Source of the DNA: Hyphomicrobiales bacterium
Lineage (GTDB): Bacteria > Pseudomonadota > Alphaproteobacteria > Rhizobiales > Phreatobacteraceae
Direction: 5' to 3'
DNA: 64,000 bases
Assembly: GCA_017304475.1 (NCBI GenBank)
Contig: JAFKKV010000010.1
Span: forward strand, 434,001-498,000
Part shown: positions 25,345 through 33,788 of the stretch, piece after piece
Layout of the letters: each line of letters begins with the position of its first letter
Position numbering within the stretch: position 1 is the first letter of the stretch
Notes under the pieces: generated by a model
What the model saw: only the letters and a program-made list of their open reading frames with translations
The model's database searches: none
Told to the model about the DNA's origin: nothing
Position numbers and translations under genes: made by a program

Positions 25345-26556
25345 GTGCGCCAAGGTCTATATCTGGCGGCCGCCATGGCCGCGCTCGCAGCCGGGATGAG
25401 CCCGGCTCAGGCGATGCCCGCAGGCTCGATCCAGCCCATGGCCGGCGCGGCCGGCAAGCCCCAGCTCGTTCAATATTGGGGCGGCGGCTGGGGTCCGCGT
25501 TACGACGAGCCGCGTTTCGAACCACGCTACCGCGAACCCCGCTATCTCGATCCGGAACCGGAAAGCGACGCCATTCATCCCGGCGAAGCGGTGAGCATCA
25601 GCCGCTCGATGGGTTATCGCGCGACGACCCGGCCGAGGCTGGTCCAGGGGGCCTGGGTGATCGATAGCATCGACCGCCAGGGCCTGCGGGTGCGGGTCTC
25701 GATCGACGCCTTCAGCGGCCGGCCGCTGCGCGTGCGCTATATCGACCCCCAGGGTCCGCGCTTCGGCACGCCGCCGGTCTGGCCGGACGAGCGGCCGAAC
25801 TTCCAGTCGCGCGACGGCCGCCAGCCGATGCCGCGCGACGGCCGGCTCGAGCAGGATTTCGACCGGCCGCAACCGCGCCCCGAAAGGCCGCAGCGCGCGG
25901 CGAAGCCCGAGCGCGACATCACCGCCCGCCTGGTGCCGGTGCCCACCCCGCGTCCGCAGATCGATCCGCCCGGCATGGTGCCGCCGGCAGCCTTGCCGCC
26001 GGTCGCCCTTCCGCCGGCCGACGCCACTCCGGCCGCCCCGCCGCCCGCCGCCCGCGTCGCCCCCCAGGATCAGCCCCCCCTGAGCCTCGAACCGCGCATC
26101 CCGTTCACGCCGCCGGCCGCCCCGCCGGTCCAGGAGGCGGCGCCGCCGGCAGCCGTCGTGCCCGCGCCGCCACCGACCGCTGCCCTGCCGCCGGCTCCCG
26201 CCCCGGAACCGCCGGTGGTGACGCCGATGCCGGAGGTCGCGCCGCCGGCGCCTCAGGCCGCCCCGGCCGAAGCGCCGACCCCGGTGCCGCCGAGCGCGGC
26301 TCTCCCGCCGGCGCCGGTCGAACCTCCGCCGCCGCCCGTTGTCACGCCGGCCCCGACCATGCCGGCACCGGTCGAGGCCGCCCCCGCCGTGCCTCAGGCC
26401 ATTCCGCCGGCCACGGCGGCAAGGCCCGCCGAGCCGGAGGAAGGCGTCATGGTCGACGGCCGCTTCCTGGGTCCGAACGGCGAAACGCTGCCCGGAGCCC
26501 CCGAACCGCGCAGCGGCGTCCGCCAGGTGACGCCGCAGAGCCAGCCGTCCAACTGA
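25345..26556 (+). CDS. Proline-rich exported protein with PepSY-like module
   Basis: 403 residues, GTG start at 25345 with AAGAGGA upstream. A signal peptide (about 1-24, ending AQA) is followed by an Arg/Tyr-rich region and a 60-residue module (about 70-130) with the pattern GY, RG/QG, ID..G, R.RVSID, GR.L.VR. The same module occurs in the 132-residue protein at 27460. From residue 190 the protein is an extended Pro/Ala/Val-rich stretch, then VDGRFLGPNGETLPG at the C terminus. The tail suggests a periplasm- or wall-spanning stalk. Function unknown. Confidence 0.75.
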   Translation: MRQGLYLAAAMAALAAGMSPAQAMPAGSIQPMAGAAGKPQLVQYWGGGWGPRYDEPRFEPRYREPRYLDPEPESDAIHPGEAVSISRSMGYRATTRPRLVQGAWVIDSIDRQGLRVRVSIDAFSGRPLRVRYIDPQGPRFGTPPVWPDERPNFQSRDGRQPMPRDGRLEQDFDRPQPRPERPQRAAKPERDITARLVPVPTPRPQIDPPGMVPPAALPPVALPPADATPAAPPPAARVAPQDQPPLSLEPRIPFTPPAAPPVQEAAPPAAVVPAPPPTAALPPAPAPEPPVVTPMPEVAPPAPQAAPAEAPTPVPPSAALPPAPVEPPPPPVVTPAPTMPAPVEAAPAVPQAIPPATAARPAEPEEGVMVDGRFLGPNGETLPGAPEPRSGVRQVTPQSQPSN

Positions 26557-26604
26557 CCGGCCGGCCCCGGCGCAGCCGCGAGCTGCGCGGCGCCGTCACA
26601 GCAA

Positions 26605-26632
26605 AACGCCCCGGTGCAGGCACCGGGGCGTT
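26605..26632. terminator. Bidirectional hairpin terminator
   Basis: AACGCCCCGGTG and CACCGGGGCGTT form a perfect 12-bp stem around the 4-base loop CAGG. It is located between the convergent proline-rich gene and hsp20 gene. AAAA/TTTT-like flanks are short. Confidence 0.7.
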
Positions 26633-26688
26633 CGCGCATGGGAGAACCGGTTGGAGGCCGGTGCAGGCACTGTTGGAAGGGGTCGGGC

Positions 26689-27165
26689 TCAGGCCGCTTT
26701 CTTGACCTGCGCGCTCTCGATGACACGGGCACCGTCGCCATTGGCGATGGCAATATGCCGCGGCTTCATCGCCTCGGGGATTTCGCGGACCAGGTCGACA
26801 TGCAGGAGACCGTGCTGAAGCGCGGCGCCTTTGACGAAGACGTAGTCGGCAAGCTGGAAGCGGCGCTCGAAAGCCCGGGCGGCAATGCCCTGATGCAGGT
26901 ATTCGGCTTTGGCTTCACCTTCGGCCGCGACCTTTTCGCCGCGAATGGTGAGCGCCTGTTCCTTCACTTCGATGGACAGGTCCTGCTCGGTGAAACCGGC
27001 AACGGCGACCGAAATCCGATAGGCGGTCTCGCCGGTCTTCTCGATATTGTAGGGCGGATAGCCGGGAGCCGGGACATCGGCGCCGGATCCCTGGTCGAGC
27101 AACGAAAACAGGCGATCGAAGCCGACGGTCGAACGGTAAAGCGGAGCAAGATCGAACGTACGCAT
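26689..27165 (-). CDS. Small heat-shock protein (Hsp20 family)
   Basis: 158-residue ATP-independent holdase that traps unfolding proteins for DnaK/ClpB. It has the rhizobial class A layout: N-terminal FDLAPLYRSTVGFDRLFSLL, the alpha-crystallin domain with APGYPPYNIEKTGETAYRIS, and GIAARAFERRFQLADYV. The C-terminal tail has KPRHIAIAN in place of the usual I-x-I motif. An unusually strong AAGGAGGA precedes the ATG but is partly sequestered in the leader hairpin, and a sigma-32-like promoter lies about 90 bp upstream. Regulation is therefore likely both transcriptional and by RNA thermometer. Confidence 0.95.
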   Translation of the reverse strand: MRTFDLAPLYRSTVGFDRLFSLLDQGSGADVPAPGYPPYNIEKTGETAYRISVAVAGFTEQDLSIEVKEQALTIRGEKVAAEGEAKAEYLHQGIAARAFERRFQLADYVFVKGAALQHGLLHVDLVREIPEAMKPRHIAIANGDGARVIESAQVKKAA

Positions 27166-27250
27166 GGATGTCCTCCTTCAAGCGACATCAGAGTGGGGCC
27201 CGCCGGATGGCCAGGCCGTTCGTGAGGTGCAGCCGCCAGGGGCCTGCACG
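27166..27250 (-). promoter_or_regulatory. ROSE-like RNA thermometer in the hsp20 leader
   Basis: On the minus strand the 85-base leader can fold into three hairpins. GTGCAG (27249-27244) pairs with CTGCAC (27232-27227); a GGCC...GGCC stem follows. Finally GATGTC (27189-27184) pairs perfectly with GACATC (27172-27167), enclosing GCTTGAAGGAG. The last hairpin holds the Shine-Dalgarno sequence against a TCGCT stretch, which matches the UYGCU signature of ROSE elements found before rhizobial small heat-shock genes. Melting on heat shock would free the ribosome binding site. Confidence 0.7.
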
Positions 27251-27257
27251 GCAATTG

Positions 27258-27286
27258 AGTTGGGGATCGCATTTCGGCTTCGCAAG
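27258..27286 (-). promoter_or_regulatory. Sigma-32 (RpoH)-type promoter of hsp20
   Basis: Minus strand: CTTGCGA (27286-27280), 14-base spacer, CCCCAACT (27265-27258). This fits the heat-shock pattern CTTGAAA - 13 to 15 - CCCCATNT. Transcription would start near 27250, giving a leader of about 85 bases. Confidence 0.6.
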
Positions 27287-27459
27287 TCCCCACCGAAAAC
27301 CGGCATGCGGGCGCGCCCGCGGGCAGCCCGGCTTTCTGAAAGTCGCGTGAACGTGGGTTTCCGGGCCGGTTCAGCGGGCGGCGGGCAGGATCGTCACAAT
27401 GAGATGATCAGGCTCCGGCGGTTCGGCCGGCGCCTTTCCCGAGGTCCCGAGGTTCCCCG

Positions 27460-27858
27460 ATGGTCAAGATCGCCTCCGGCAAGGCGGTGTTTCTGATATG
27501 GGCCGGCATAGCGCTCGGCTCGATCGGAACCCTGGCGCTCGCCGGCCCCGCCAACCTGGCCGCGACGACGCCCGAGACCGGTGCCCGGATTTCGGCGGCG
27601 CCGGCCGATCAGGCCGTCCTGCCCTCGGCCGAGATCGCCAGCCGGCTCGTCCGGCGCGGCTATGCGTTGAGCGAACCGATGATCCGGCGCGGCCCGACCT
27701 ATATGGCCACCGGCATCGACGGTCACGGCCGTCGCCTGCGCATCGTCATCGACGGCCGCAATGCCGAGATCATCGGCATGCGGCGCGTCGACATCGACCG
27801 GCCGAGGCCGCATGGGGCCGACCCGAAGGCGCCCGCGGCGGCGGCCCCGCAGCGCTGA
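27460..27858 (+). CDS. Small exported protein with PepSY-like module
   Basis: 132 residues. A hydrophobic N terminus (VFLIWAGIALGSIGTLALAG) serves as a signal peptide or anchor. The mature part has one 55-residue module, RLVRRGYALSEPMIRRGPT then GIDGHGRRLRIVIDGRNAEI, which parallels the module in the proline-rich protein at 25345. PepSY-like domains often bind or inhibit periplasmic enzymes. A basic, Pro/Ala-rich tail follows. Function unknown. Confidence 0.7.
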   Translation: MVKIASGKAVFLIWAGIALGSIGTLALAGPANLAATTPETGARISAAPADQAVLPSAEIASRLVRRGYALSEPMIRRGPTYMATGIDGHGRRLRIVIDGRNAEIIGMRRVDIDRPRPHGADPKAPAAAAPQR

Positions 27859-27960
27859 GATTGCCGCATCATTCACCATCGCGCAGCCAAATCCTTGGCG
27901 TTTGGCCGGATCCATGAAAACGATCGGTCTTCGAATGCCTGGGAAAGACGGATCGGGCTC

Positions 27961-28329
27961 ATGGTTCCGCCGATCATGCTTGCCGCCCTGTTGGCCCTCG
28001 CAGCTCCCGCGGCCGCGGCGGCCATGCCGATCGTCGCGCCGGTTCCGCCGAGCCTTTCGGTCGGCCAGGCGCTGCGCGTGCAATGGCTGCCGCGTAATTA
28101 TCCCTTCGACCCCTGCGCGCCCGGTGCGCCGCCGATCCGCGTCACCAAGCATGACGACTGGGGACGCGCCTTCTATGCCCGGGAGCCTGCGTCCTATTAT
28201 TGCCGTGAGGCCAGGGGCGAGGTCTATCTGCGACCGCCGCCACCCCCTGCCCTCGTCGTCGTCCCGCCATCGGGCTATGACCGCCGCGGCCGGCCGGTCT
28301 ACCGATGGCGCCTGGCGCCGGCCTGGTAG
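27961..28329 (+). CDS. Small exported protein of unknown function
   Basis: 122 residues. A signal peptide (about 1-22, hydrophobic Leu/Ala run ending in AAAAM) is followed by a mature domain with two Cys (PFDPCAPG and YYCREARG) that may form a disulphide. A Pro-rich stretch and a C terminus rich in Tyr, Arg and Trp complete it. The ATG at 27961 is chosen; an upstream TTG at 27895 would bury the signal peptide. I do not recognise the family. Confidence 0.6.
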   Translation: MVPPIMLAALLALAAPAAAAAMPIVAPVPPSLSVGQALRVQWLPRNYPFDPCAPGAPPIRVTKHDDWGRAFYAREPASYYCREARGEVYLRPPPPPALVVVPPSGYDRRGRPVYRWRLAPAW

Positions 28330-28446
28330 AGGCGCAGCACAGCGCCCCATTCGACCTTGATTGCCCCTGCCACCACGGTCATGCCACCGTGCCCGGACGG
28401 CCGCTATCCTGTCCTCTCCCGGCCGATTCGCGACTTTGGTGTGCTG

Positions 28447-29397
28447 ATGGATCTCGTCGCCCTGCCCGACCGTCCGGTCCCCGAAGGCGCCCGCGCCGGG
28501 ACCGTCACCACCGCGGACCGCGTCCCCATCCGCTATGCCCGCTGGGAGCCGACCGGCGCGCCGCGCAAGGGCACCGTGGTGATCGTGCAGGGACGTACCG
28601 AGTTCATCGAGAAATATTTCGACGTCGTCGACGAATTGCGGGCCCGCGGCTTCGGCGTGCTGGCCTTCGACTGGCGCGGCCAAGGCGGCTCGGGACGGCT
28701 GACCCGCGACATTCGCAAGGGTCACGTCCGGCGCTTCTCCGACTATCAGATCGATTTCGAGGCGATCATGGACACGGTCGCCCTGCCGGATTGCCGGCCG
28801 CCTTTCCACGCGCTCGCCCACAGCATGGGCGGGGCCATCATGATCGAAGCGCTCAAGGCCGGCCGGACCTGGTTCGACCGGGTCGTGCTGAGCTCGCCCA
28901 TGGTGAGGCTCGCCCAGGTTCCGCGCCCGACCTTGCCGCTCGCCGCGCTCACCGCCCTGTCCTGGCTCGGCCTCGGCAGCATGGTGATCCCCGGCGGCTC
29001 GCTCGAACCTCTGTCCCAGCGCCCGTTCGGCACCAATCCAGTCACCTCCGACCCCGCGCGTTACGCCCGCGTCGGCGCCTATGCCGATATCGACCGGCGC
29101 CTCGGCATGGGCTCGCCGACCATTGCCTGGGTGCGTGAAAGCCTGAAAGCCACCGCCGCCTTCGGGCACCCGCTCTATGCGGCCGATATCCGCCAGCCGA
29201 TCCTGATCATCGCCGCCGGCAAGGATCCGCTGGTCTCGACGCCCGCGGTGGAGGAATTCGGCAGCCGGCTGCGCGCCGGCCACACGGTGGTGGTGCCCGG
29301 CGCCAAGCACGAACTGCTGTTCGAGCGCGACATCTATCGGCGGCAGTTCTGGGCCGCTTTCGACGCCTTCGTGCCGGGCGAACAGCCCTTCCTGTAG
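28447..29397 (+). CDS. Alpha/beta hydrolase, lysophospholipase (PldB)-like
   Basis: 316-residue serine hydrolase. Seen: oxyanion region VIVQGRTEFIEKYF, nucleophile elbow HSMGG in ALAHSMGGAIMIEA, catalytic Asp region IIAAGKDPLVS and catalytic His in PGAKHELLFERD. This is the PldB/monoglyceride-lipase subgroup, acting on lysophospholipids or monoacylglycerols. There is no clear signal peptide. The start is uncertain: ATG at 28447, with alternatives at 28381 and 28357. It ends 7 bp from the convergent hisN-like gene. Confidence 0.85.
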   Translation: MDLVALPDRPVPEGARAGTVTTADRVPIRYARWEPTGAPRKGTVVIVQGRTEFIEKYFDVVDELRARGFGVLAFDWRGQGGSGRLTRDIRKGHVRRFSDYQIDFEAIMDTVALPDCRPPFHALAHSMGGAIMIEALKAGRTWFDRVVLSSPMVRLAQVPRPTLPLAALTALSWLGLGSMVIPGGSLEPLSQRPFGTNPVTSDPARYARVGAYADIDRRLGMGSPTIAWVRESLKATAAFGHPLYAADIRQPILIIAAGKDPLVSTPAVEEFGSRLRAGHTVVVPGAKHELLFERDIYRRQFWAAFDAFVPGEQPFL

Positions 29398-29404
29398 CGG
29401 CCGG

Positions 29405-30187
29405 TCAGCCGTTCAGGATCGCCATGGCCTGGGCGTGCACGCGCTTGTCGCCGGCCGCCAGGATCCGCCCGCCATTGCCGGCCGGGCCACCGTCCCAGGT
29501 GGTGACGATGCCGCCCGCCCCCTCGATGATCGGCACCAGTGCCAGGATGTCATAGGGTTTCAGCCCGGCCTCGACGACCAGGTCGACATGGCCGGCCGCC
29601 AGCATGCAATAGGCGTAGCAATCGGCGCCGTAGCGATAAGTCCGGCACTGGCCTTCGATCCGATCGTAGCGGGCCTTGTCGTCCTCGCCGAACATTTTCG
29701 GCGAGGTCGTCATGATGGTGGCCTCCGCCAGCGCCGCGCAACCACGCACCCGCAGCGCCCGCGCACCCGCCGGACCTTCGTAGCGGGCCCGGGCGCAATC
29801 GCCCCAGAAGGTCTCGCGGGTGAACGGCTGGTGCATCATGCCAAAGGCCGGCCGGCCCGCGCGGGCAAGCCCGATCAGCGTACCCCAGACCGGGATGCCG
29901 GCAATGAACGCCTTGGTGCCGTCGATCGGATCGAGCACCCAGACATGTTCGGCGTCGGGGTTCTCGGTGCCGTGCTCCTCGCCGACGATGCCATGCGCCG
30001 GGAAGGTCGCCTTGATCATCCGGCGCATCGCCGCTTCGCCTGCCCGGTCAGCCTCCGTGACCGGATCGAACGCGCCGACCTCCGCCTTGTTTTCCACCCC
30101 GATGCTCGATCGGAAGAACGGCAGGATCGCCTCGCCCGATATCCTTGCCAGGTCGTGGACGAAAGCCTCGATATCGACGGCGCTCAC
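29405..30187 (-). CDS. hisN: Inositol monophosphatase family, histidinol-phosphatase type
   Basis: 260-residue Mg-dependent phosphatase. Metal-binding motifs are GEEHG (Glu-Glu near residue 69), WVLDPIDGTKAFIAG and GLKPYDILALVPIIEGAGG. GTKAFIAG and the downstream RETFWGD favour the HisN subgroup, which removes phosphate from histidinol phosphate in bacteria lacking other HisB-type phosphatases. Generic IMPase activity is the alternative. It is divergent from the MFS gene across 188 bp. Confidence 0.88.
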   Translation of the reverse strand: MSAVDIEAFVHDLARISGEAILPFFRSSIGVENKAEVGAFDPVTEADRAGEAAMRRMIKATFPAHGIVGEEHGTENPDAEHVWVLDPIDGTKAFIAGIPVWGTLIGLARAGRPAFGMMHQPFTRETFWGDCARARYEGPAGARALRVRGCAALAEATIMTTSPKMFGEDDKARYDRIEGQCRTYRYGADCYAYCMLAAGHVDLVVEAGLKPYDILALVPIIEGAGGIVTTWDGGPAGNGGRILAAGDKRVHAQAMAILNG

Positions 30188-30375
30188 GGGGACGTCCTCT
30201 TGTCTGCCGGCCGGCTGGCCCTCCCAGAGCTATAGGCCGGCGGAGCAAAACCCCGCAACCCGTCCGCGCGCGGACGGGGCGATTCGGACGGGCGATCCGC
30301 CAGGCGGAATCGCGCGCTCGCATGGCGGCGGGGATCTGTGCTGCCGCTGACGCTCTTGTCTCCGCCGAGGCCACG

Positions 30376-31659
30376 ATGCAGGGTCCCGCCGCTGAGGAGA
30401 TCATCAAGGGCATGGGCGAAACGGCGCTGGCGAGATCCGCCATGATCGCGTTGGTGGGCACGCTCGGGCTCGCGACCGCCTTCAGTCAGTTCTACCGCAA
30501 TTCGGTCGGCGTCATCGCCACCACGCTTGCCGGCGAACTGGGCCTGACCGCCGCCCAGCTCGGCGCCCTGTCGTCGAGCTTCTTTCTGGTCTTCGCCCTG
30601 TGCCAGATCCCGGTCGGAATCGTCATCGACCGCTACGGCCCGCGCGCCGCCATGCTCGGGTCGGCCGTCTTCGTGGTGCTCGGGTCCTTCGTCTTCGCCC
30701 TGGCCGAGGGCAATATCGGCCTGCTCGCCGGCCGCTCGCTGCTCGGCATCGGCTGCTCGACCTTCCTGATGGCGCCGCTGGTCATCTATAGCAGGGCGTT
30801 TCCGCCGGCGACCTTTGCCTCGCTGACCGGCCTGCACCTGTCCATCGCGAGCCTCGGCAATATCGGCGCGACGGTACCGCTGGCGCTCGCCACCGAAGCC
30901 TTTGGTTGGCGCGCGGCCTTCGTCGCGGCCGGGCTCGCCTGCATCGCCCTGACATTCGCCGTCTTCAGCATCGTCAGGGGCTCCTTCGTCGATCCGCAGG
31001 GCGCCGCGCCGAAAGAGACGCTCGCCGATGCGCTGAGAGGCGTCGCGCGGGCGACCCGGGTCACCGGCTTCTGGCGCCTGTTCCTGATCCAATGCTCCAG
31101 CTATTCCACCTTCGGCCTGATCATCGGCCTCTGGGGCGGCCCCTATCTCGCCCATATGCATGGCGCGAGCCTCAAGACCCAGGGCCATGTGCTGCTCGCC
31201 ATGGCGGTCGCCCAGGTCGGCGGCATGCTGTTCTGGGGCATGGCCGACCGGGTCGTCGGAGCCTATCGACCGGTGACGCTCGCCGCCGCCGGCCTGAGCG
31301 TCGCCCTGCTCGTCAGCCTCATCCTGTTCGGCCATCGTGTCGGCCTGCTCGGCGCCGGGCTGATCATTGCCGGGCTCGGCTTCGCCTGCGCCTTCGCGCC
31401 GGTCATCGTCGCCCATGGCAAAACCATGTTTCCGGCCGCGCTCACCGGCCGCGGCATGACGCTGCTCAATATCGGCACCGTCGGCGGCGGCTTCGCCACG
31501 CAATGGCTCACCGGCCTCGCCGTGAAGGCGGTGGCCGGCCCTGCGCTCGTCTATCCGGTGACGGCCTTCCAGCTCGCTTTCGGCATGCAGGCCTTGCTCC
31601 TGGCCACCGCCGCGCTGGTCTATGCCGGCGCCCCGGATCCGCGCCGCGCCATCCACTGA
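30376..31659 (+). CDS. Major facilitator superfamily transporter
   Basis: 427-residue inner-membrane permease with about 12 transmembrane helices in two halves. The helix 2-3 loop carries PVGIVIDRYGPRAAM, the family's G-x-x-D-R-x-G-x-R/K signature. The first helix has LATAFSQFYRNSVGVI, as in the nitrate/oxalate-type or YjjL-like subgroup. The ATG at 30376 follows CCGAGG; 30412 is an alternative start. Substrate cannot be assigned. Confidence 0.9.
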   Translation: MQGPAAEEIIKGMGETALARSAMIALVGTLGLATAFSQFYRNSVGVIATTLAGELGLTAAQLGALSSSFFLVFALCQIPVGIVIDRYGPRAAMLGSAVFVVLGSFVFALAEGNIGLLAGRSLLGIGCSTFLMAPLVIYSRAFPPATFASLTGLHLSIASLGNIGATVPLALATEAFGWRAAFVAAGLACIALTFAVFSIVRGSFVDPQGAAPKETLADALRGVARATRVTGFWRLFLIQCSSYSTFGLIIGLWGGPYLAHMHGASLKTQGHVLLAMAVAQVGGMLFWGMADRVVGAYRPVTLAAAGLSVALLVSLILFGHRVGLLGAGLIIAGLGFACAFAPVIVAHGKTMFPAALTGRGMTLLNIGTVGGGFATQWLTGLAVKAVAGPALVYPVTAFQLAFGMQALLLATAALVYAGAPDPRRAIH

Positions 31660-31716
31660 CCGTCGGCCCGCGCACCGCCGGCCGTCAGCCCCTGCGAAAA
31701 AAATGGGTCAACCATC

Positions 31717-31745
31717 TTGCCTTTTCCGGAGGTCCCAGCCATATT
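31717..31745 (+). promoter_or_regulatory. Promoter of the MmgR-like small RNA
   Basis: TTGCCT (31717-31722), a 17-base spacer, then CATATT (31740-31745). This would start transcription near 31752, immediately before the 5' hairpin of the small RNA. Confidence 0.45.
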
Positions 31746-31751
31746 GCTGCA

Positions 31752-31844
31752 GTGCGGTGTCGCTCTGCGACATCGCGCAGCCCTCCTTGGGCGTTTCCTC
31801 CCTAGACTTGGGCCGCTCACGAAAGTGGGCGGCCTCTTTCTTTT
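31752..31844 (+). ncRNA. mmgR: MmgR/SuhB-type (alpha-r8) regulatory small RNA
   Basis: About 90 bases. A 5' hairpin has TGTCGC and GCGACA arms. A single-stranded core contains TTTCCTCCCT, the ten-base signature I recall as conserved in the alphaproteobacterial MmgR/SuhB RNA family, where it can pair with Shine-Dalgarno sequences. The 3' end is a Rho-independent terminator (GGCCGCTCAC, loop GAAA, GTGGGCGGCC, then TCTTTCTTTT). In Sinorhizobium the family limits polyhydroxybutyrate accumulation. The ends are estimated; the promoter-to-terminator layout supports an independent gene. Confidence 0.65.
31811..31844 (+). terminator. Rho-independent terminator of the small RNA
   Basis: A 10-bp stem with one G-U pair, a GAAA tetraloop (31821-31824) and a T-rich tail. 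It forms the 3' end of the small RNA. Confidence 0.8.
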
Positions 31845-31845
31845 C

Positions 31846-31869
31846 AGGTTCAAGTTTCTTGAACCTTTT
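31846..31869. terminator. Second hairpin terminator
   Basis: AGGTTCAAG and CTTGAACCT form a perfect 9-bp stem around TTT, followed by TTT. It is directly downstream of the small-RNA terminator, so read-through is doubly blocked. It could also act on the minus strand. Confidence 0.65.
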
Positions 31870-32072
31870 CAAAGAGAAGAGCTGGACCTTCCGTGGCGCG
31901 TCAAAGCCTCGGCCCCAATGCCCCCGCCAAGTTCTGCCGCACATTCTATTGTGCACTGCACCCTGATCAATTGAACAGTCCACGCCGGATGGCGGCCTTT
32001 CCACAGCCCTGCCACGGGCGCGATTCGTCCCGGCAGTGCGCCAGCCATGCACCCGTCGAATAGCTGCTCTGG

Positions 32073-32963
32073 TTACTCCGCGGCGATCCGCCAGTCACCC
32101 GGCCGATCGAGCGGCAGGCGCATGAGGCTGTCGGCCAGCGCCATCAGGTCCAGCCGCAGGGCGTCGAAGCTCGGGCTGCGCCGATAGCTGCGCTCGTCCA
32201 TGTAGATCGCGCGATTGATCTCGATCTGCACGGCGTGGGTTCCGGTCTGCGGCTGGCCGTAATGCTCGGTGATGAAGCCGCCGGCATAGGGTTTGTTGCG
32301 CACGACATTGTAGCCGCGGCCCCGCAGCACCGTCTCGATGACGTCGCTCACCACGGGCGAGCAGCTGGTGCCGTAGCGGTCGCCGATGACGATGTCGGCA
32401 CGCGGCCGGTCCTCGCGCGCCGGCGCCAGCGACGGCATGGAATGGCAATCGACCAGCAAGGCCTCGCCGAAGGCGCGGTGGGCCCCCGCCACGATCCGCC
32501 GCAAGGTGCGGTGATAAGGCTTGTAGATGGCATCGATGCGCGCCATCGCCTCCTCGATCGGCAGCCGGCGCGCATAGATTTCCTGCGCCTCTCCGACCAC
32601 CCGCGGCACGGTTCCAAGCCCGCCGGCCACCCGCATCGAGCGGGTATTGGCGAAGGTCGGCAGGCGGCCGTCGAACATGCGCGGGTCGAGCTCGTAGGGC
32701 TCGCGGTTCACATCCACCATCGAGCGCGGAAAATGCGCCCGCAGCAGCGGCATGCCGCGCTCCACCACGCCCTCGAACAGGGCATCGACATCGGTATCTT
32801 CGGAGCGCCGCAAGGTCGGCAGATCGAGCCGCACCTGCTGCAGGAAGCGCGGCGGATAGACGCGGCCGGAATGCGGCGAGTTGAACACCACCGGAGCGAC
32901 CAGAACATCCGGTTCGAGCGCCTCGAAAGCCGGGTCGAAATCGCTGATCTGGGCGTCGCTCAT
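32073..32963 (-). CDS. N-formylglutamate amidohydrolase family protein
   Basis: 296-residue predicted zinc hydrolase related to HutG, which converts N-formylglutamate to glutamate and formate in histidine breakdown. Family marks are FNSPHSGRVYPP, RSMVDVNREPYELD, LVDCHSMPS and YGQPQTGTHAVQIEINRAIY. Length is normal. The ATG at 32963 is preferred over a GTG at 32999. It sits divergently beside cpdR, a pairing common in Rhizobiales. No other hut genes are present, so the true substrate may differ. Confidence 0.88.
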   Translation of the reverse strand: MSDAQISDFDPAFEALEPDVLVAPVVFNSPHSGRVYPPRFLQQVRLDLPTLRRSEDTDVDALFEGVVERGMPLLRAHFPRSMVDVNREPYELDPRMFDGRLPTFANTRSMRVAGGLGTVPRVVGEAQEIYARRLPIEEAMARIDAIYKPYHRTLRRIVAGAHRAFGEALLVDCHSMPSLAPAREDRPRADIVIGDRYGTSCSPVVSDVIETVLRGRGYNVVRNKPYAGGFITEHYGQPQTGTHAVQIEINRAIYMDERSYRRSPSFDALRLDLMALADSLMRLPLDRPGDWRIAAE

Positions 32964-33344
32964 CGCAGGTCCGTGTCTGGCCTCATTGGCGGTCGCCACG
33001 CCGGATGCGTCATGTCCGGTGCGCCCCTATCACGAGCTTAGCCCATGCCGCTTCGCGATGAAAAGACCGGAACAGCCCTGCTCCCATGCAAGCCCCGCCC
33101 AGCGCGCGGCGAACCCGGCTTCGAGGCGCCGAGGCCATTCCGGATTACACTCCCGCCGCGCGCCGGCTGCTCTTTCGGCGAGCCTTCAGGGTTGTGCATA
33201 AAGTGCCGGGGTACCACCTATCCGCAGTATTCTTGCTTTCCCCTTCACGCCATATTTACCGTCCGCGTGTTGAGTAAGGCCCGCTGGCGAACTCCGGTTC
33301 GGCCGCACTGCATTCCCTGGCATGGCGAAGGACCGGACGGGCCT

Positions 33345-33710
33345 ATGGGCAAGATTCTGCTGGCTGAAGACGACAACGACATGCGCCGTTTCCTGGTGAA
33401 GGCGCTGCACAATGCCGGTTACGACGTGGCCTCCTTCGACAACGGACTGTCGGCCTATCACCGCCTGCGCGAGGAACCCTTCGAGCTGCTGCTGACCGAT
33501 ATCGTGATGCCGGAAATGGACGGCATCGAACTGGCGCGCCGGGCGACCGAACTCGACCCGGAGATCAAGGTGATGTTCATCACCGGCTTCGCCGCGGTCG
33601 CACTGCAGCCCGATTCGCAGGCGCCGAAGGATGCCAAGATCCTGTCCAAGCCGTTCCACCTGCGCGACCTCGTCAACGAGGTGGAAAAAATGCTGCAGCA
33701 GGCGGCATAA
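33345..33710 (+). CDS. cpdR: CpdR-type single-domain response regulator
   Basis: 121-residue stand-alone receiver domain. CpdR controls polar placement and activity of ClpXP in the alphaproteobacterial cell cycle, switched by the CckA-ChpT phosphorelay. Seen: acidic pocket LAEDDND, phospho-acceptor Asp52 in TDIVMPEMDG, Thr80 in FITGFAAVAL and Lys102 in LSKPFHLRDL. The GFAAVAL and KPFHLRDLV segments are characteristic of CpdR. It is followed by tRNA-Val. The upstream extension to 33045 is not credible. Confidence 0.93.
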   Translation: MGKILLAEDDNDMRRFLVKALHNAGYDVASFDNGLSAYHRLREEPFELLLTDIVMPEMDGIELARRATELDPEIKVMFITGFAAVALQPDSQAPKDAKILSKPFHLRDLVNEVEKMLQQAA

Positions 33711-33788
33711 TCTATCCCCAACCGGTCTTGCACCCGTCGGCGTTCCCCACTATACGGAGCGCCTCGCATTCGCGGCCCCGGCCGCAAA

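Larger units (their letters stand above)
31660..32072. other. Intergenic region holding a small RNA and tandem terminators
   Basis: 413 bp between the convergent MFS and N-formylglutamate amidohydrolase genes. The part at 31717-31869 holds a small-RNA gene with its own promoter and two hairpin terminators. The remainder (31870-32072) shows no coding pattern or clear structure. Confidence 0.6.

Noticed and set aside
27394..29310. 638-codon minus-strand frame
   Set aside because: Antisense to three small exported proteins and the hydrolase; composition typical of a GC-rich shadow.
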